From contig NC_134382.1 in the NCBI RefSeq assembly GCF_035582795.1, positions 11,102,501 through 11,166,500 of the forward strand: DNA of 64,000 nucleotides. The letters run 5' to 3'. Positions within the stretch are counted from its first letter, which is position 1, and every line of letters starts with the position of its first letter. This document shows positions 1-10,671 of this stretch, piece after piece. The DNA is from Mycteria americana (lineage: Eukaryota; Chordata; Aves; Ciconiiformes; Ciconiidae). The position numbers were made by a program, and so were the translations under genes. Under the pieces are notes generated by a model. That model made no database searches. It was given only the letters and a program-made list of their open reading frames with translations, and was not told the DNA's origin.

Positions 1-552
1 CGCTGGCCCTGGCAGCAAGGCCACGGTGCAGTAGGGCCCTGGGCGTGCCGGGTGGGAGCCCCTCGGCACGGAGCGTGCACAGGAGCCCCAGCACCTGGCA
101 GAGGCAGGACGGTGTCTGGGCCCCCACCAGATGCTTCAGGGGCCGGAGGAGGGATCCCGTCCCCACCAGCTCCTCTCCCCAGCTGGTCACCTCCTCCTGC
201 TGCTACCGGCTGTGTTACCATGCTGGCTCTTCCGGTGACGGCAAATGAGTTTGAAACCGGACCATGCTTGCACCAGCACGCACCGCGGCAGCTTACTGTT
301 CCGGACATCGCTCTGAGCCGGGAGGGAGTGGTGCCGGCAGCACCGGCAGCTCACACGGTGCTCCCCGGCTGCACCTGCAGCATCCCCGCCGCAGCGTCCC
401 TGCGGCAGCTGCGCTGCATTCCCAGGGCATCCCCGCTGCGGCCGGAGCTTCTCCCAGCCCCTCACCCTCGTTGCCAGGGCTGGAGATTTTTGGCCACCCA
501 GCCCGCGACTGCCCGCAGCCTGCCAGCCCCCCGCGCTGCCCCAGCCACCTAC
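1..552. other. GC-rich left flank, no gene supported
   Basis: This GC-rich stretch has no reading frame that looks like a conserved protein. If the coding exon proposed at 553-685 on the minus strand is real, this stretch is the start of its first intron. I see no repeat or RNA gene in it. Confidence 0.4.
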
Positions 553-685
553 CCCCGAGCTCCTCGCTGATGTCCAGGCTGGAGCTCCAGGAGAAGCGCT
601 CCACCGCCCCGTACTCCAGCCCGGCCAGCCCAGCGGGCAAAGCCTCCAGCTCGTAGGCGCCCCGCTTCCTCCAGTACAGAAACAT
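553..685 (-). CDS. Candidate first coding exon of a minus-strand gene continuing left (PLEKHG5 by synteny only)
   Basis: On the minus strand an ATG at 685-683 opens a frame beginning MFLYWRKRGAYELEALPAG and running to a donor (GGG|GTAGGT) at 553/552. The peptide of about 44 residues has balanced, protein-like composition (aromatic, acidic and serine residues), unlike the Pro/Arg/Ala-rich chance frames nearby. It lies downstream of a GC-rich segment with a TTAAAG-like box around 774-780. In human, PLEKHG5, a RhoGEF with alternative first exons, lies next to NOL9 on the same strand, so this may be one of its 5' exons. I do not recognise the peptide itself, so the assignment rests on position alone. 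It could be a chance frame. Confidence 0.35.
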
Positions 686-3374
686 CCTGGGGTCGCGGCC
701 GGGGGCCCCCGGAGCCGTGCCCGCCCCGCCGGGGCCACCGGTGGGACTAGCCAGGGGAGCCCGGCTCCAGCTTTAAGAGCGGGTCCCGGGCCCCGGACAA
801 GCGGCGCATTCACGCCGGCGGCTGGGAGCCGCGGGGCGGCCGAGGGTGCTGCTGGAGACTGCCCAGCGCCCAGGCGGGGGGCACACAAAGGGCCTTTCTT
901 CGGCCTCCTACAGACATTGCACAAATTTCACTTTCCGCCGTCTATGAAAGACATTCGGCCCCGGAGACAAGACGCGCTTGTGATTAAAATAATCGGCATG
1001 AAGAGAGGGGCTGTTCGGCAGCTCCGCCGTCGGATGGCTTTTGCGGGGGCAGGAATGCACCGCCCCGAGCCCTGGCTGCACCCCCGCACCGGTGGGCATG
1101 CTGGGGGCCCCCAGCCCGCGCCGGGAAAGCCAGGTGTCTTTAGGGGGTTTTCTCCCTGCTAAATCCAAGCAAACGGGAAGGCACCGGATAGGGCTTAAAA
1201 CCCGCAAAGGCAGCAAAGGACGGCACCTTTGTCCTGCCCCACACAAAATTCTCCCTAAAACGGGGAAAAAACCAAAACACTGCACGGGACGGTCAGCCGG
1301 GCTGCAATCACCCCAGCCTCCAAACTCGTCAGCGTCAACAGCATCTTCTCCAGAAGGTGCCACACGCTCCCCCTAGCTTTGCTGCTTCTAGGCGCCCCTT
1401 GCCAGAAAAGGTAGCCAGAAATTAAAAAAAAAAAATGGTTGCTGCAAAGTTAATAGATGCTAACATATTAAAAAAAAAAAAATCCTGCTTTATTGAGCAC
1501 ATCCTTGATGCTTTAAGTGCTAAGTAACCGATTTCCTATCAATCACAGTACTGAGTGCCCCCCCCGCCGAGGTTTACGCTCCAAAGCCCCTGGCCCCCCC
1601 GTTGCCGCTCGCCCCTCGGGGCAGTCCCGTGGCGAGCGCCGGGAGCCGCACGGTCCCCCCTGCCCAAGGCTGCAGCACCCACCTCCAGGCCCCGGCAGCT
1701 TGGTCCCCCCGCCCCGGGAAGGTGCAAACCCGGACACTCGAGGCTCGCCGCAGGCACGCGGGCGTCACTCACTTGTCCCCCGGCTCAGGGGGGGGAACCC
1801 CCGCCCGGCCAGCACGGGGTCCATCGCCCTCGGCTGGGCGAGGTGGATGCTGGGGCACCGGCGACGGCACCGAGGGGGACGCTCTGCCCCAGGGGGTTGC
1901 GGCGCTGGGCGTTTCACCCGCGCCGCTCTCCCATCTCACCTTTCCCGGAGCCTTTTCCGCCCTCTCCCCCGTGACTTGAACCCCCGCCTCGCCCCGCCTG
2001 GGATTTTCCCCCCGGCTGCACAACAGCCCCTGTATTTATTTTAGCCACTGTTCAGGCCAGGTTGCTGGCCAAGTCCTTCCTTCACTGCCAGACCCAGCCA
2101 GATGGGGATAATTAGGCCTGGATTAATTTAAAGCTTTAACTCTTTAAACAGCAGCAATGCTGCACAGCCCCCCGCAGCTCCTCTCCAGCTCCGTCCCCTC
2201 CCCGCTGTCATCCCATTTAGTTTGTTGGTTTACAGGTACACGTTTCTGGAGCGCTAGGAAATCTCCTCGCAAACCAGATTAAAAGCATTTTTTGCAGATT
2301 ACTCACGCCCACAGCGGCCGCCAGCTGAAAAGATCCAGCACCGAGTGGTACGCTGCATCCCTTCCTCTGCGGGAGAGACCTGGCCGCAGGGGCTCTGAAC
2401 GGGCCCCCCTCTCAGGGGGCTGCAGACCCCAGGGCCAGACCCTCCCCCTGCGTGCGGGACACGGGCAGAGCGACGCCCCGTCAGCACGAACCGCAGTCAG
2501 AAGCCAGGTTATTTTTGCAGTCAAGGATCCATCAAATGCCTGCCACGCCGATATTACCCATTCAGACGTGGTTTTCCCAAAAAGGTCCTCACCTTGGCCC
2601 GAGACGCTCACTCACCTCTGCGTGACTCCCACCAGCCTCCTCTTCACTCGGGAGCAAAAAGTTCCTCCGGTCTTTCCCAGGGGAGCACAGACCAGGTAAC
2701 GAGAGTCAGGCACGACCAAGCACCCCGGTGCTCCCTGCAGCACGTGGGTAACAAGTTCCTCCCCACTTTCATCCCATTTTAGTCTCTACCCGTGCCACAA
2801 TCTATTTAGACAGAGACAGGCACCGCATTCGAGAGACCCAGAGCTCTTCCCAGACCGGCGCTCGAAGCGTTGAACTTAAACCATAGCAACAGGGTATGCG
2901 GCCAGAGCCAGCCGCGAGGCGGAATAAAGCGGCGTCCCCGGCGTGGAGGGCTGCGCGAGGCCGTCGTCCAGGCGAGCTGCGGCAGCGCCGAGACAAGCGG
3001 CGAGCGGCTGACTCCCTCCAGCGGCTGTATCTCCGGTCGCCGGGGGAGAGAGAGGATTTTCTAATCTGCTCCTTCCTCCCCCGTCTCCTTGACGAGTGAA
3101 ACACCCAAAGACGCAGGTCAGCCGCAGCGCCAGGGAGAGAACCACCGGCACAAGCTCTTCCCTGAACCACGAGCGGCCCAGGGTTACGGCTACCGTGAAG
3201 TTACGCCCGTGCCGCTGCGGATCGTCCTCCGAAACCCAGAGCTAACCGAAGGCTAGACTTCAAACGGAGAACCGCTGCTGATTCAAGACAGAGAGCGCTT
3301 TCGATGGCACCCAGCCGCAGCTTGTACCAGCTGTGTCCAAGTGAACACAGGCTGAGGAAAAAATTCAAACCAAA
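686..3374. other. Intergenic region left of NOL9, with possible regulatory blocks
   Basis: About 2.7 kb without a supportable coding exon. The first part (686-2020) is GC-rich and CpG-island-like. AT-rich islands stand out at about 895-1010 and 2035-2160; the second is dense in homeodomain-type cores (GATAATTAG, GGATTAATTTAA). Around 2877-2892 a CCATAGCAAC string resembles an RFX half-site. No repeat family was recognised. Confidence 0.4.
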
Positions 3375-3393
3375 GCAATGCTTTTGATGGATA

Positions 3394-3399
3394 TTTATT
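3394..3399 (-). terminator. Poly(A) signal of NOL9 (AATAAA, minus strand)
   Basis: TTTATT on the plus strand reads AATAAA on the minus strand, 184 bp beyond the NOL9 stop codon. Cleavage would fall near 3370-3385. This gives a compact 3' UTR of roughly 200 nt. Confidence 0.6.
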
Positions 3400-3582
3400 A
3401 CAAAACACCAAAATACAAACTGAAAATATAAAACATTATCAAAACCGGACATGCTGTAGTACCTAACCAGACACCTGTCCAGGGTCTCTCAGAGCTCTGT
3501 AGCACCCAGGGCTTCTGTGACCACGCCTGGCTCTTGCCAGTCTCCATACAAAACAAACCCCACGGCCCAAGGTCCCAAGGCT

Positions 3583-6500
3583 TTAGGTGTAATCACACTC
3601 AAACGCGTACTCCCTCCTCTTGAAATGCTTCTTCTTCTTCAGCTTCCCAGACCCCAAGATGCTGTAGTTATAATCGGACGTGACATAGGGGATCTCTCCC
3701 TCAACTCCTTGCTGAAGAGGAAAAAAAGCCAGAAACAACTTTAAGAACTTGTATCTTCAACGGGGCGGGAAGCACTTTCCTCTAGAGACTGACAGAGCTG
3801 TGACAGAGCTGACTGGTGGGAAGGAGCAAGCTAGCACTGCACAAACCCTGCTCTGGTATCTGACATGAGAAGAACGTTCTCCTCTCCCTTGTTTCTATGC
3901 ATTAAGGACAATTTCCTAGAGAGAGAACCATCTGCTAATGCCCAGACATCTCTGGGCACACATAAGCCTCAGAAATAAGAAAATGGAAAACCCGCCAGCC
4001 AGCCTCAGCTCAGCTACCTTCCACTCTCTTCCCCTGCAGCTCCTACCTGGCCCACAAGAACGCAGTTTGGGATAGCAATATTTCCAAGGAGCAGGCAATT
4101 CACTAGTCTCAGGTTCTCTGGAGGCACCGGTGTCAGAACATGGTAAAGCTTCTTCTCCATCTCAACCCCTCGGACAATTCCTGGGAAAAAAAAACAAAAA
4201 AACAAAAAAAAAACCAAAACAAGCACACGCAAAGTTCAGTCTTCACCCAATCACTTCGGACTGTATAACTAGATGCAGCCGAAGCTCTCTGAATAAATGG
4301 CTCTTCTAGAACCAAGAGAAGGATTTGAGACACATCTTGAGAAAAACCTGCATTGCTGTACCCCGCTTTTCCAGTATCTCAGCGTACATACCAACAGCTA
4401 ACTTCCCAAACCGCCTATTATTCACTGGAACATTCCTACAGAAACTTGAGGAGCTCAGTATCAAACTCCAGGTCAGAACTGTAATATTAAATCAAAGCAC
4501 AGAAGGAAACTGACAGACAACTACAGAAATTTTGCATAAGCCACGTGGAACGTGCTTTTGAGAACGTGAATCCAGAAAGCGAGTAAATTGTCATGTTATG
4601 AAAGAGCGAGAGCAGCAAGCTACAAAAGGCGCTGCTCAGGGACATTCCCCATAGCTGTTACCACAAGTTAATGAAAACCAAAGGACTTGAAGCACAGCTT
4701 GTAATAGAAGAGAATACATGATTATTCTTTTATCTCATCCCACTTTTTCAGTTGTTTTTGAAAGAGTAGGCAATTCCGTCAATTCTTCACCCTGCAACCT
4801 ATCTGTCAGAACGCAGCTCAAGGTTTCCTGGGCTTGCTCACCGAAGCCAAGGCAATCACAGACCGGCGTCTGTGTCAGCAAGACCGGCCCGTCGGTTTGG
4901 CATCTGATTTCATCCGGTATCCTGCAGAGCCCGACCCAGCTGGCGTTCACTGCATACATGATGTTCGTAGGAGCAACGTCGGTGTGAATAACCCTGAGTG
5001 CAACAGCACTGAAAGGTACCTGAGGGGGTAAAAAAAGAAGAAAAAAAGTGCATTGTCAGCTCAACATCAATTTAGTTTGAGTTCAGAGATAAGATAACGC
5101 TAAGTACACAAAACCTGAAAGCTCCCAACCCACACCTACAGACAGACATTATCTCAGTGGCAAACACAACAGTTTCAACACTAACTGAACACACAAAAAC
5201 ACGTGCCGCGCTGACATCTCAACAAAAACCTCACTTCTAGATACGCTGAATAAAGCCATTATCTTTTTGCAGATTACAGAGCATTTTTCCCTCTTCCGAA
5301 AAACATTTGCAGTACAAGCCGAACTGTCAATTACCAAGAGCTGGGCTCTCTGCAACATCTCCAAGCCTTTCAAAAATGCTCTGCTCAAAATGCTGCTCAA
5401 AAATGCTCAAAGATTTACCTGATATGGCACAAGACTGTGCAGCGGAAGCACCGCCCCTATGTCTGGGGACTGCAGCTGACCCAGGTAACCCAGTATGGAC
5501 ATGTCACGCAAGATGCCGCTATGTACTCGCCTGGAAAAATAACCGCGACAAATCAAGGAAAGGCAGCACACCCTCACACAGCCATTCCAACTGCATACCC
5601 TGGACATTCCCGAGTACGGCGTGCAATATTAGCCACTATTTCACACAAGTTTAGTTTTTAGAACTTCTACCACTGAAGAAAATTTAGAGCTATGTTTTTA
5701 TTACCTCTGAGGGATCACAGGATTTAGGGCATTGTTTCAACTTTGAAAAGGAATTAATTAACACGGGTGGTGTTTGTTTTGTTTTGTTTGTTTTTTTTTT
5801 TTTTTTTAAACAAACTCTGTTATTAGGTAAGGGCTCCCTTCTCCAACCCTGATGTCCACACACCTTTCAGTCAGACAGAGTAATAACATTTGTTTTCTTA
5901 AATAGCTGATTAGTGAAGGCCAAGTCAAAAAAAGCACTTAAAATTGGCAACGAAGACTCAAGGTCCAGGGAAATAAACATTTCAGAGATGCTCCAAGTAT
6001 CAGAGAAACTAAGAAATAACGTGATCATCATCTACATCTGTAAGAAATGGGTAAGGAACTTCCCAATTAGGAAAAAAAGGAGACACAATATTCAATGATT
6101 CCAAGTGGAAGTCACGCCCAGTGTAAAAGTAAGTGACAGTAGTCATTGGATGTAGAGTAGGGAGGAACCCCCTCCCCCCTCAACCTAAAAAACCAACCCT
6201 ACACTCCCCCCCCCCCCCCCAACAGAATACCCGGAAAACCCAAACAACCACCACCCAAACACAACCCCCTAATAAGTAAACTAATAAGCTCTGACCAATT
6301 TAATGGAGCTCTCGAGGCCAAAGCAAAGCAAGAGCCTTTACCATCAAGACTACGCATGATTTTGTTAAGCCCGCTAACCATTTCGTAGCACTAAACTTTC
6401 TACTTACGCTTCACCTGCAACCCCTGCTCGAGGGAATTCTGGATGGATGTACAGCAACTTATACTCGGGAGCCAATGCATCTCCCTCCCCTTCAGAGGAC

Positions 6501-9500
6501 TTCCAGTTCTCTGCTCCACTCGTACCCATCCGCTTGCATTTGGCTTGCTGTTTGCCTTTGGTGTACAGGCCAGGAGTGAGATGAACGTACTCTGGGGTGA
6601 GCGGAGCCATGGCTTTCCAGTCGTACACATCCATCTGAACAATGTGACTGGGTGACAACAGCCGAACGATATCAATCAGAAGCAGCAACCCCTCACCTTT
6701 AGGGAGCAGAGAAAACACAATTGCTGCCACTACACAAACAGGTCGGAACACTGTTAGAGAAGACCAGTTACTAGCTCCAGGCAGGTAAGCCATATTTTCT
6801 GGTTCCAGACCCTCTATAGAAAGCATGATGGTGTACCGCTACGATTATTACCTCCCTTCCACACCACCTCTTGAGAACAGATATATCCTGTTTACCTTTC
6901 ACCCAGCCCATGGTGTTGATGACTAAAGGCACTTCCTTCTTGTAGGAGCTGAACACATACTTCACGACATCAAGGTATCTTTCCGTGTCCTGCTCACAAC
7001 TTGTCTGTCCGTAATACACCATCTTACGTGGCGTTTGCTGATGAGTGAACGGTGGACCTGAAAAAGCAAGCAGCAAACCTCTAGTGGTTTCAGTAAGTTA
7101 AATAAAAAACCTCCCATCCCTGTAGGGCCTACATGCAATCCCTTCTGAAATCTGTCCTCTTTTCACATGCTAACAGTCCTTCTTGTATGGTCTGCACCTA
7201 TAGTGAAACTTTTCTGTCACTTGCAAGACTCCATGCTAGGAGTTTTGTTTGTTTGGGGGTTTTGGGTTTTTTTCTCCTTGTTTGTTTCAAATCCCTGGTT
7301 ACACATTTGTGAATTTTAAAACAACAATCTTCTATGACGGACTATCCAAAAAGTAAACCAGTCTGGCCATATCCTTTTTAGACAGCAACCTAAATCCACA
7401 AGATCACAAACACCAGCAGTTTCTCTGGCTCTAGTTTTTTTATGGTCGTAACAACAGCCCCCAATCTATGTGGATCCACTTTGTATTTCTCCAGCTGGTT
7501 TTATCTACAGATACTAAAAACTGGGAAAGACTTTCCCAAAGAGACCTTTCAAATCTGAAAGGCTGAAAATCCACTTTGACATGCCACAGCCTGTTCCACC
7601 ACCTTATAAACAACTATCTTGTCCTTTCTTTAAAACAGAAAAAACAAGCAGGGAGAATAGCTCCATGTTACTTCATGAGATTTTCACGTGGAGCTTAGAT
7701 GCCCCTAACAAGAAAACTTTTACAGCCTTTGCTTTATTTTCTATATGCACCTTTGACAGATGTGGCAACTTCCCCTACAGTACAGCCTCTGCTCAGAAAG
7801 CACCTTCTGGAAACGAAACAAGTTTCTGGCAACTGCAGAAAACGGCAAAACACGTACCAAGTACGACAAAACACATACCAAGAATTGGCTCTGCTATGTT
7901 ACTTAAAGACACGCATCCAGGCGGCGTAAATTCGGTTTGACCTATGTCACATTCCATATATTCAACCGAGGGAAGGCTGCAGTGAAAGAAGCCCATATAT
8001 TAGCGTCCACTAAAAAAAGAAATGGGACACGACCGGGAACGCATCAGAAGCACAATCTGATTTTGTTCTGGGTCATCAAAATTAAATTATTGAATACAAT
8101 CAAACCACCACTTGTCTCCCTCCTTTCCCCACTTGAGGGAGCATTAAGCAAGAACGTATATGGCTCACCTACAGTCCAATATTACATTACGATAGCTCCA
8201 TACCCATCCAGCCTTAAGAGAAGTAGCTAGAACGATAGTCAGAGGTGGTACTAATCAGTGTACCGCCTCTCCCACATTAACTGGGCACCCTGAAACCAGC
8301 CATTTGAGATTTATAAACTTTATAATCTTTATTTTAAGCATGCAGTGGTCAGGAGAATAAGGTTCTACACCTTGCTCTGCCAAGAATCTTCAAAGACCCT
8401 AACAAATTATAACTTACTGGGTGTTTTTAAGTGTTATAACTCCCAGTTCCTTACTGAACCCTAACTGCTTGGTGCCCATTAGTTCACATACTCCAAGACA
8501 ACAATTTAACAGTATTTCAATAGAAATGCTTCAGCAGTCAACTTTTCTGAAAGGAACCCAAGACAAGAATGCCTATTTTTCTGGATTTTTGTTTCTTTTT
8601 AAAAGATAAGCCACCTTCCAGTCATAACAGCTTTTCTGAGAAATGTGGCAGGCAGTTTTTTCCTTCTCCTAAATCCCGTGCAGTACTTAAAAACTCGTAG
8701 AACATGAAAACTCACCGATTCAGTAACAGGTTAATTAGGTATCTGTTAAATGTCGATTTCCCAGTGTTTTTTGGGCCACACACTAGAACCACGGGGACAC
8801 CTTCATCTTCCGCTGTAAAAACAAACATACTCTGAAATGGACCAATGCTGTCAGTTATTCCCATGTGCCCTGTTTACGTAAATTTGTTTAAAAAAAAAAA
8901 AAAACCAAAACAAAAAAACCCTAAAAAACCTACAGACTCTGTGGTCTGACTAGGATATATTTTAAACAGAAAAAGATCCGTTAAAGAGAAGCACGTTAAG
9001 AGTACCAGTGTAAAAGGAGAAGGCTCCTGAAGTGAGAAGCAAGCCCTAGCACTAAACCCCAGCATGTATGAACTCCAACTGCTCCCAGTATTTTAGATGT
9101 TGCTGGATTGAGTAAAGGGGTGTTTTTTTTTCTACCTGCTACAAAAGAGAGCAGAATGAGAGTATTGACATCAGACTGGGAAGCGCCTTTACAGCAGCGA
9201 GCTGCCTGTCTGGCAGCAGAGGCACAAACCCACTCGAGGTGATGCACGAGCTCAAGACACCCACTATTTAGGAGAAAAACAGGACCCTATATCAGTGTCT
9301 GTCACAGGGCACACTCTCCCTAACTTGAACTCATGAAAAGCCTCATGAACTTCCTTTCTGGAGGGTACTAGAGCCCCAACCTCACCAAGCGCACACCACT
9401 CACCACAGCACGCTTGGATCAGCTCCTCCAGGGCCAGGAACATGCTCTCCGACACCAGCAGCCCGCGGTCAGGGCTACACTTCACGATGCCAACAGATGC

Positions 9501-10567
9501 CAGAACCGCATCTTCTGGCGTGAAGCTAGGTTCTTCCTTTTTCTAGCGAAGAGCGGAAAAACGCTTAGAGAGGTGTGCATAAGGCCTTGCAGCTGTGTTG
9601 CTGGACACCGACAGGCACGCTGAGCGGGGCGGCCGCCTCTTGCTCCGCACGAGGCCTGTTTCGGGGAAGGCGCAGCATCCGCGCTGCCGCCCAGGGCGGA
9701 GCGGCCATCACGACGCCCTCTGGCTCTCACCTGGGGCTCGAAGAGCCGCGACAGCGGCAGGTGGCTCAGCAGGAACCGCGTCACCGGCGTGTCCAGGTGC
9801 TCCAGCAGCACCAGGGCGCACTCCGCCGAGAACCGCGCCATCACCTTCACCCGCGCCTCTGCAACGGGGGGAGAGCGCCGCCCTCAGCCCGGGCTAAAGG
9901 ACGGTGGCCGCGCCGCACGCAAAATGGCGGACGCCCCGCACCGCGCCGCACGCAAAATGGCTGCCTCCCGCACCGCGCCGCACGCAAAATGGCGGCCCCC
10001 CCGCAGCGCACGCAAAATGGCGGACCGCAACCGGCGGGCCCGCCGGCCGCCCTTCGCTCCCCCCCCGGCCGGCACTCACGGCGGCGGACGCTGTGCGCCC
10101 GCATGGCGGCGCGGGCGGCGGCGCGGAGCTGTCGGAGGTCGGCGGCGGGCGGGCGGTCGGCGGGCAGCGCCTCCAGGGTGAGCGCGCAGTGGGTGGCCGG
10201 CGAGAAGACCGGCAGCGCCGGCTGGTGCGAGGCGACGGCGAAGCCCAGGAGGCGGACGGCGCCGTAGAGGCAGCGCAGGCGGCATTTACCGGTGAAGGTC
10301 AGCGTCTGCGGGGGGAGAGGGCGGTGAGGCGGCGGCGGAGGCGGGGAGGGAGCGGCGGGGCCGGCCGGTGCCCACCTGCCGCGGCGCCAGGAGGAGGACG
10401 GCGGCGCCCTCCGCCGCCTCCACGGCCGCCAGGCCCGCCTCGGCCGGCGGCACCATGCCGGCGCGGGCGAAGGAGGCGGCGAACTCCCTCCAGGCCGCCT
10501 CCGCCCGGCCCCCACGGGACGGGGCCCGGCGGGGGCGGCGGGCTGGTGGGCCGCGCCGCGCGGGCAT
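3583..10567 (-). CDS. NOL9: NOL9, polynucleotide 5'-hydroxyl kinase
   Basis: NOL9 is a nucleolar GTP/ATP-dependent RNA 5'-kinase. With LAS1L it processes the ITS2 spacer of pre-rRNA for 60S subunits. Twelve coding exons, high to low: 10567-10376, 10305-10080, 9858-9731, 9542-9404, 8812-8716, 7976-7879, 7057-6896, 6696-6408, 5530-5419, 5019-4842, 4180-4047, 3711-3583. All have GT-AG junctions and keep frame, giving 627 aa; human is about 702, the difference being mostly a shorter N-terminus. The Walker A loop GPKNTGKS is at residues 241-248. Later family blocks are ECDIGQTEFTPPGC, KMVYYG, NTMGW, LLLLIDIVRLLSPSH and YAVNASWVGLC. The Lys/Arg-rich tail (KLKKKKHFKRRE) fits a nucleolar protein. The start is the first ATG after an in-frame stop. 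It shares a promoter with TAS1R1. Confidence 0.95.
6206..6220. repeat. Poly(C) run in a C/A-rich tract
   Basis: Fifteen consecutive C sit inside a strand-asymmetric C/A-rich tract (about 6160-6270) in NOL9 intron 8. It is a low-complexity sequence and prone to slippage. Confidence 0.85.
9905..10030 (+). repeat. Four-copy tandem repeat carrying YY1-type AAAATGGC cores (NOL9 intron 2)
   Basis: The unit contains CGCACGCAAAATGGCGG, and the AAAATGGC core begins at 9921, 9954, 9986 and 10014 (spacing 33, 32, 28 bp). Three copies read AAAATGGCGG and the second reads AAAATGGCTG. This fits the YY1 consensus AAnATGGCGGC closely. The array fills most of the 221-bp intron 2 of NOL9 (9859-10079), inside the CpG island shared with TAS1R1. 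Confidence 0.8.
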
Positions 10568-10671
10568 GGCCGCCTCAGCCTCCCTCCGCCTCCTCCTCCG
10601 GGGCCGCCTCCTCGGCCGAGCGCCGCCCGCCCCATTAAGAGGCGCCGCCCGCCGCCCGGCACCGCCCCGCC
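10568..10671. promoter_or_regulatory. Bidirectional CpG promoter between NOL9 and TAS1R1
   Basis: Only 104 bp separate the NOL9 ATG (10567, minus) from the TAS1R1 ATG (10672, plus). The interval is extremely GC-rich. A CATTAAGAGG string at about 10632-10641 is the only AT-rich point. Both 5' UTRs must therefore be very short or overlap. Pairing a housekeeping nucleolar gene with a taste receptor suggests that taste-specific expression is controlled from elsewhere. Confidence 0.7.
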
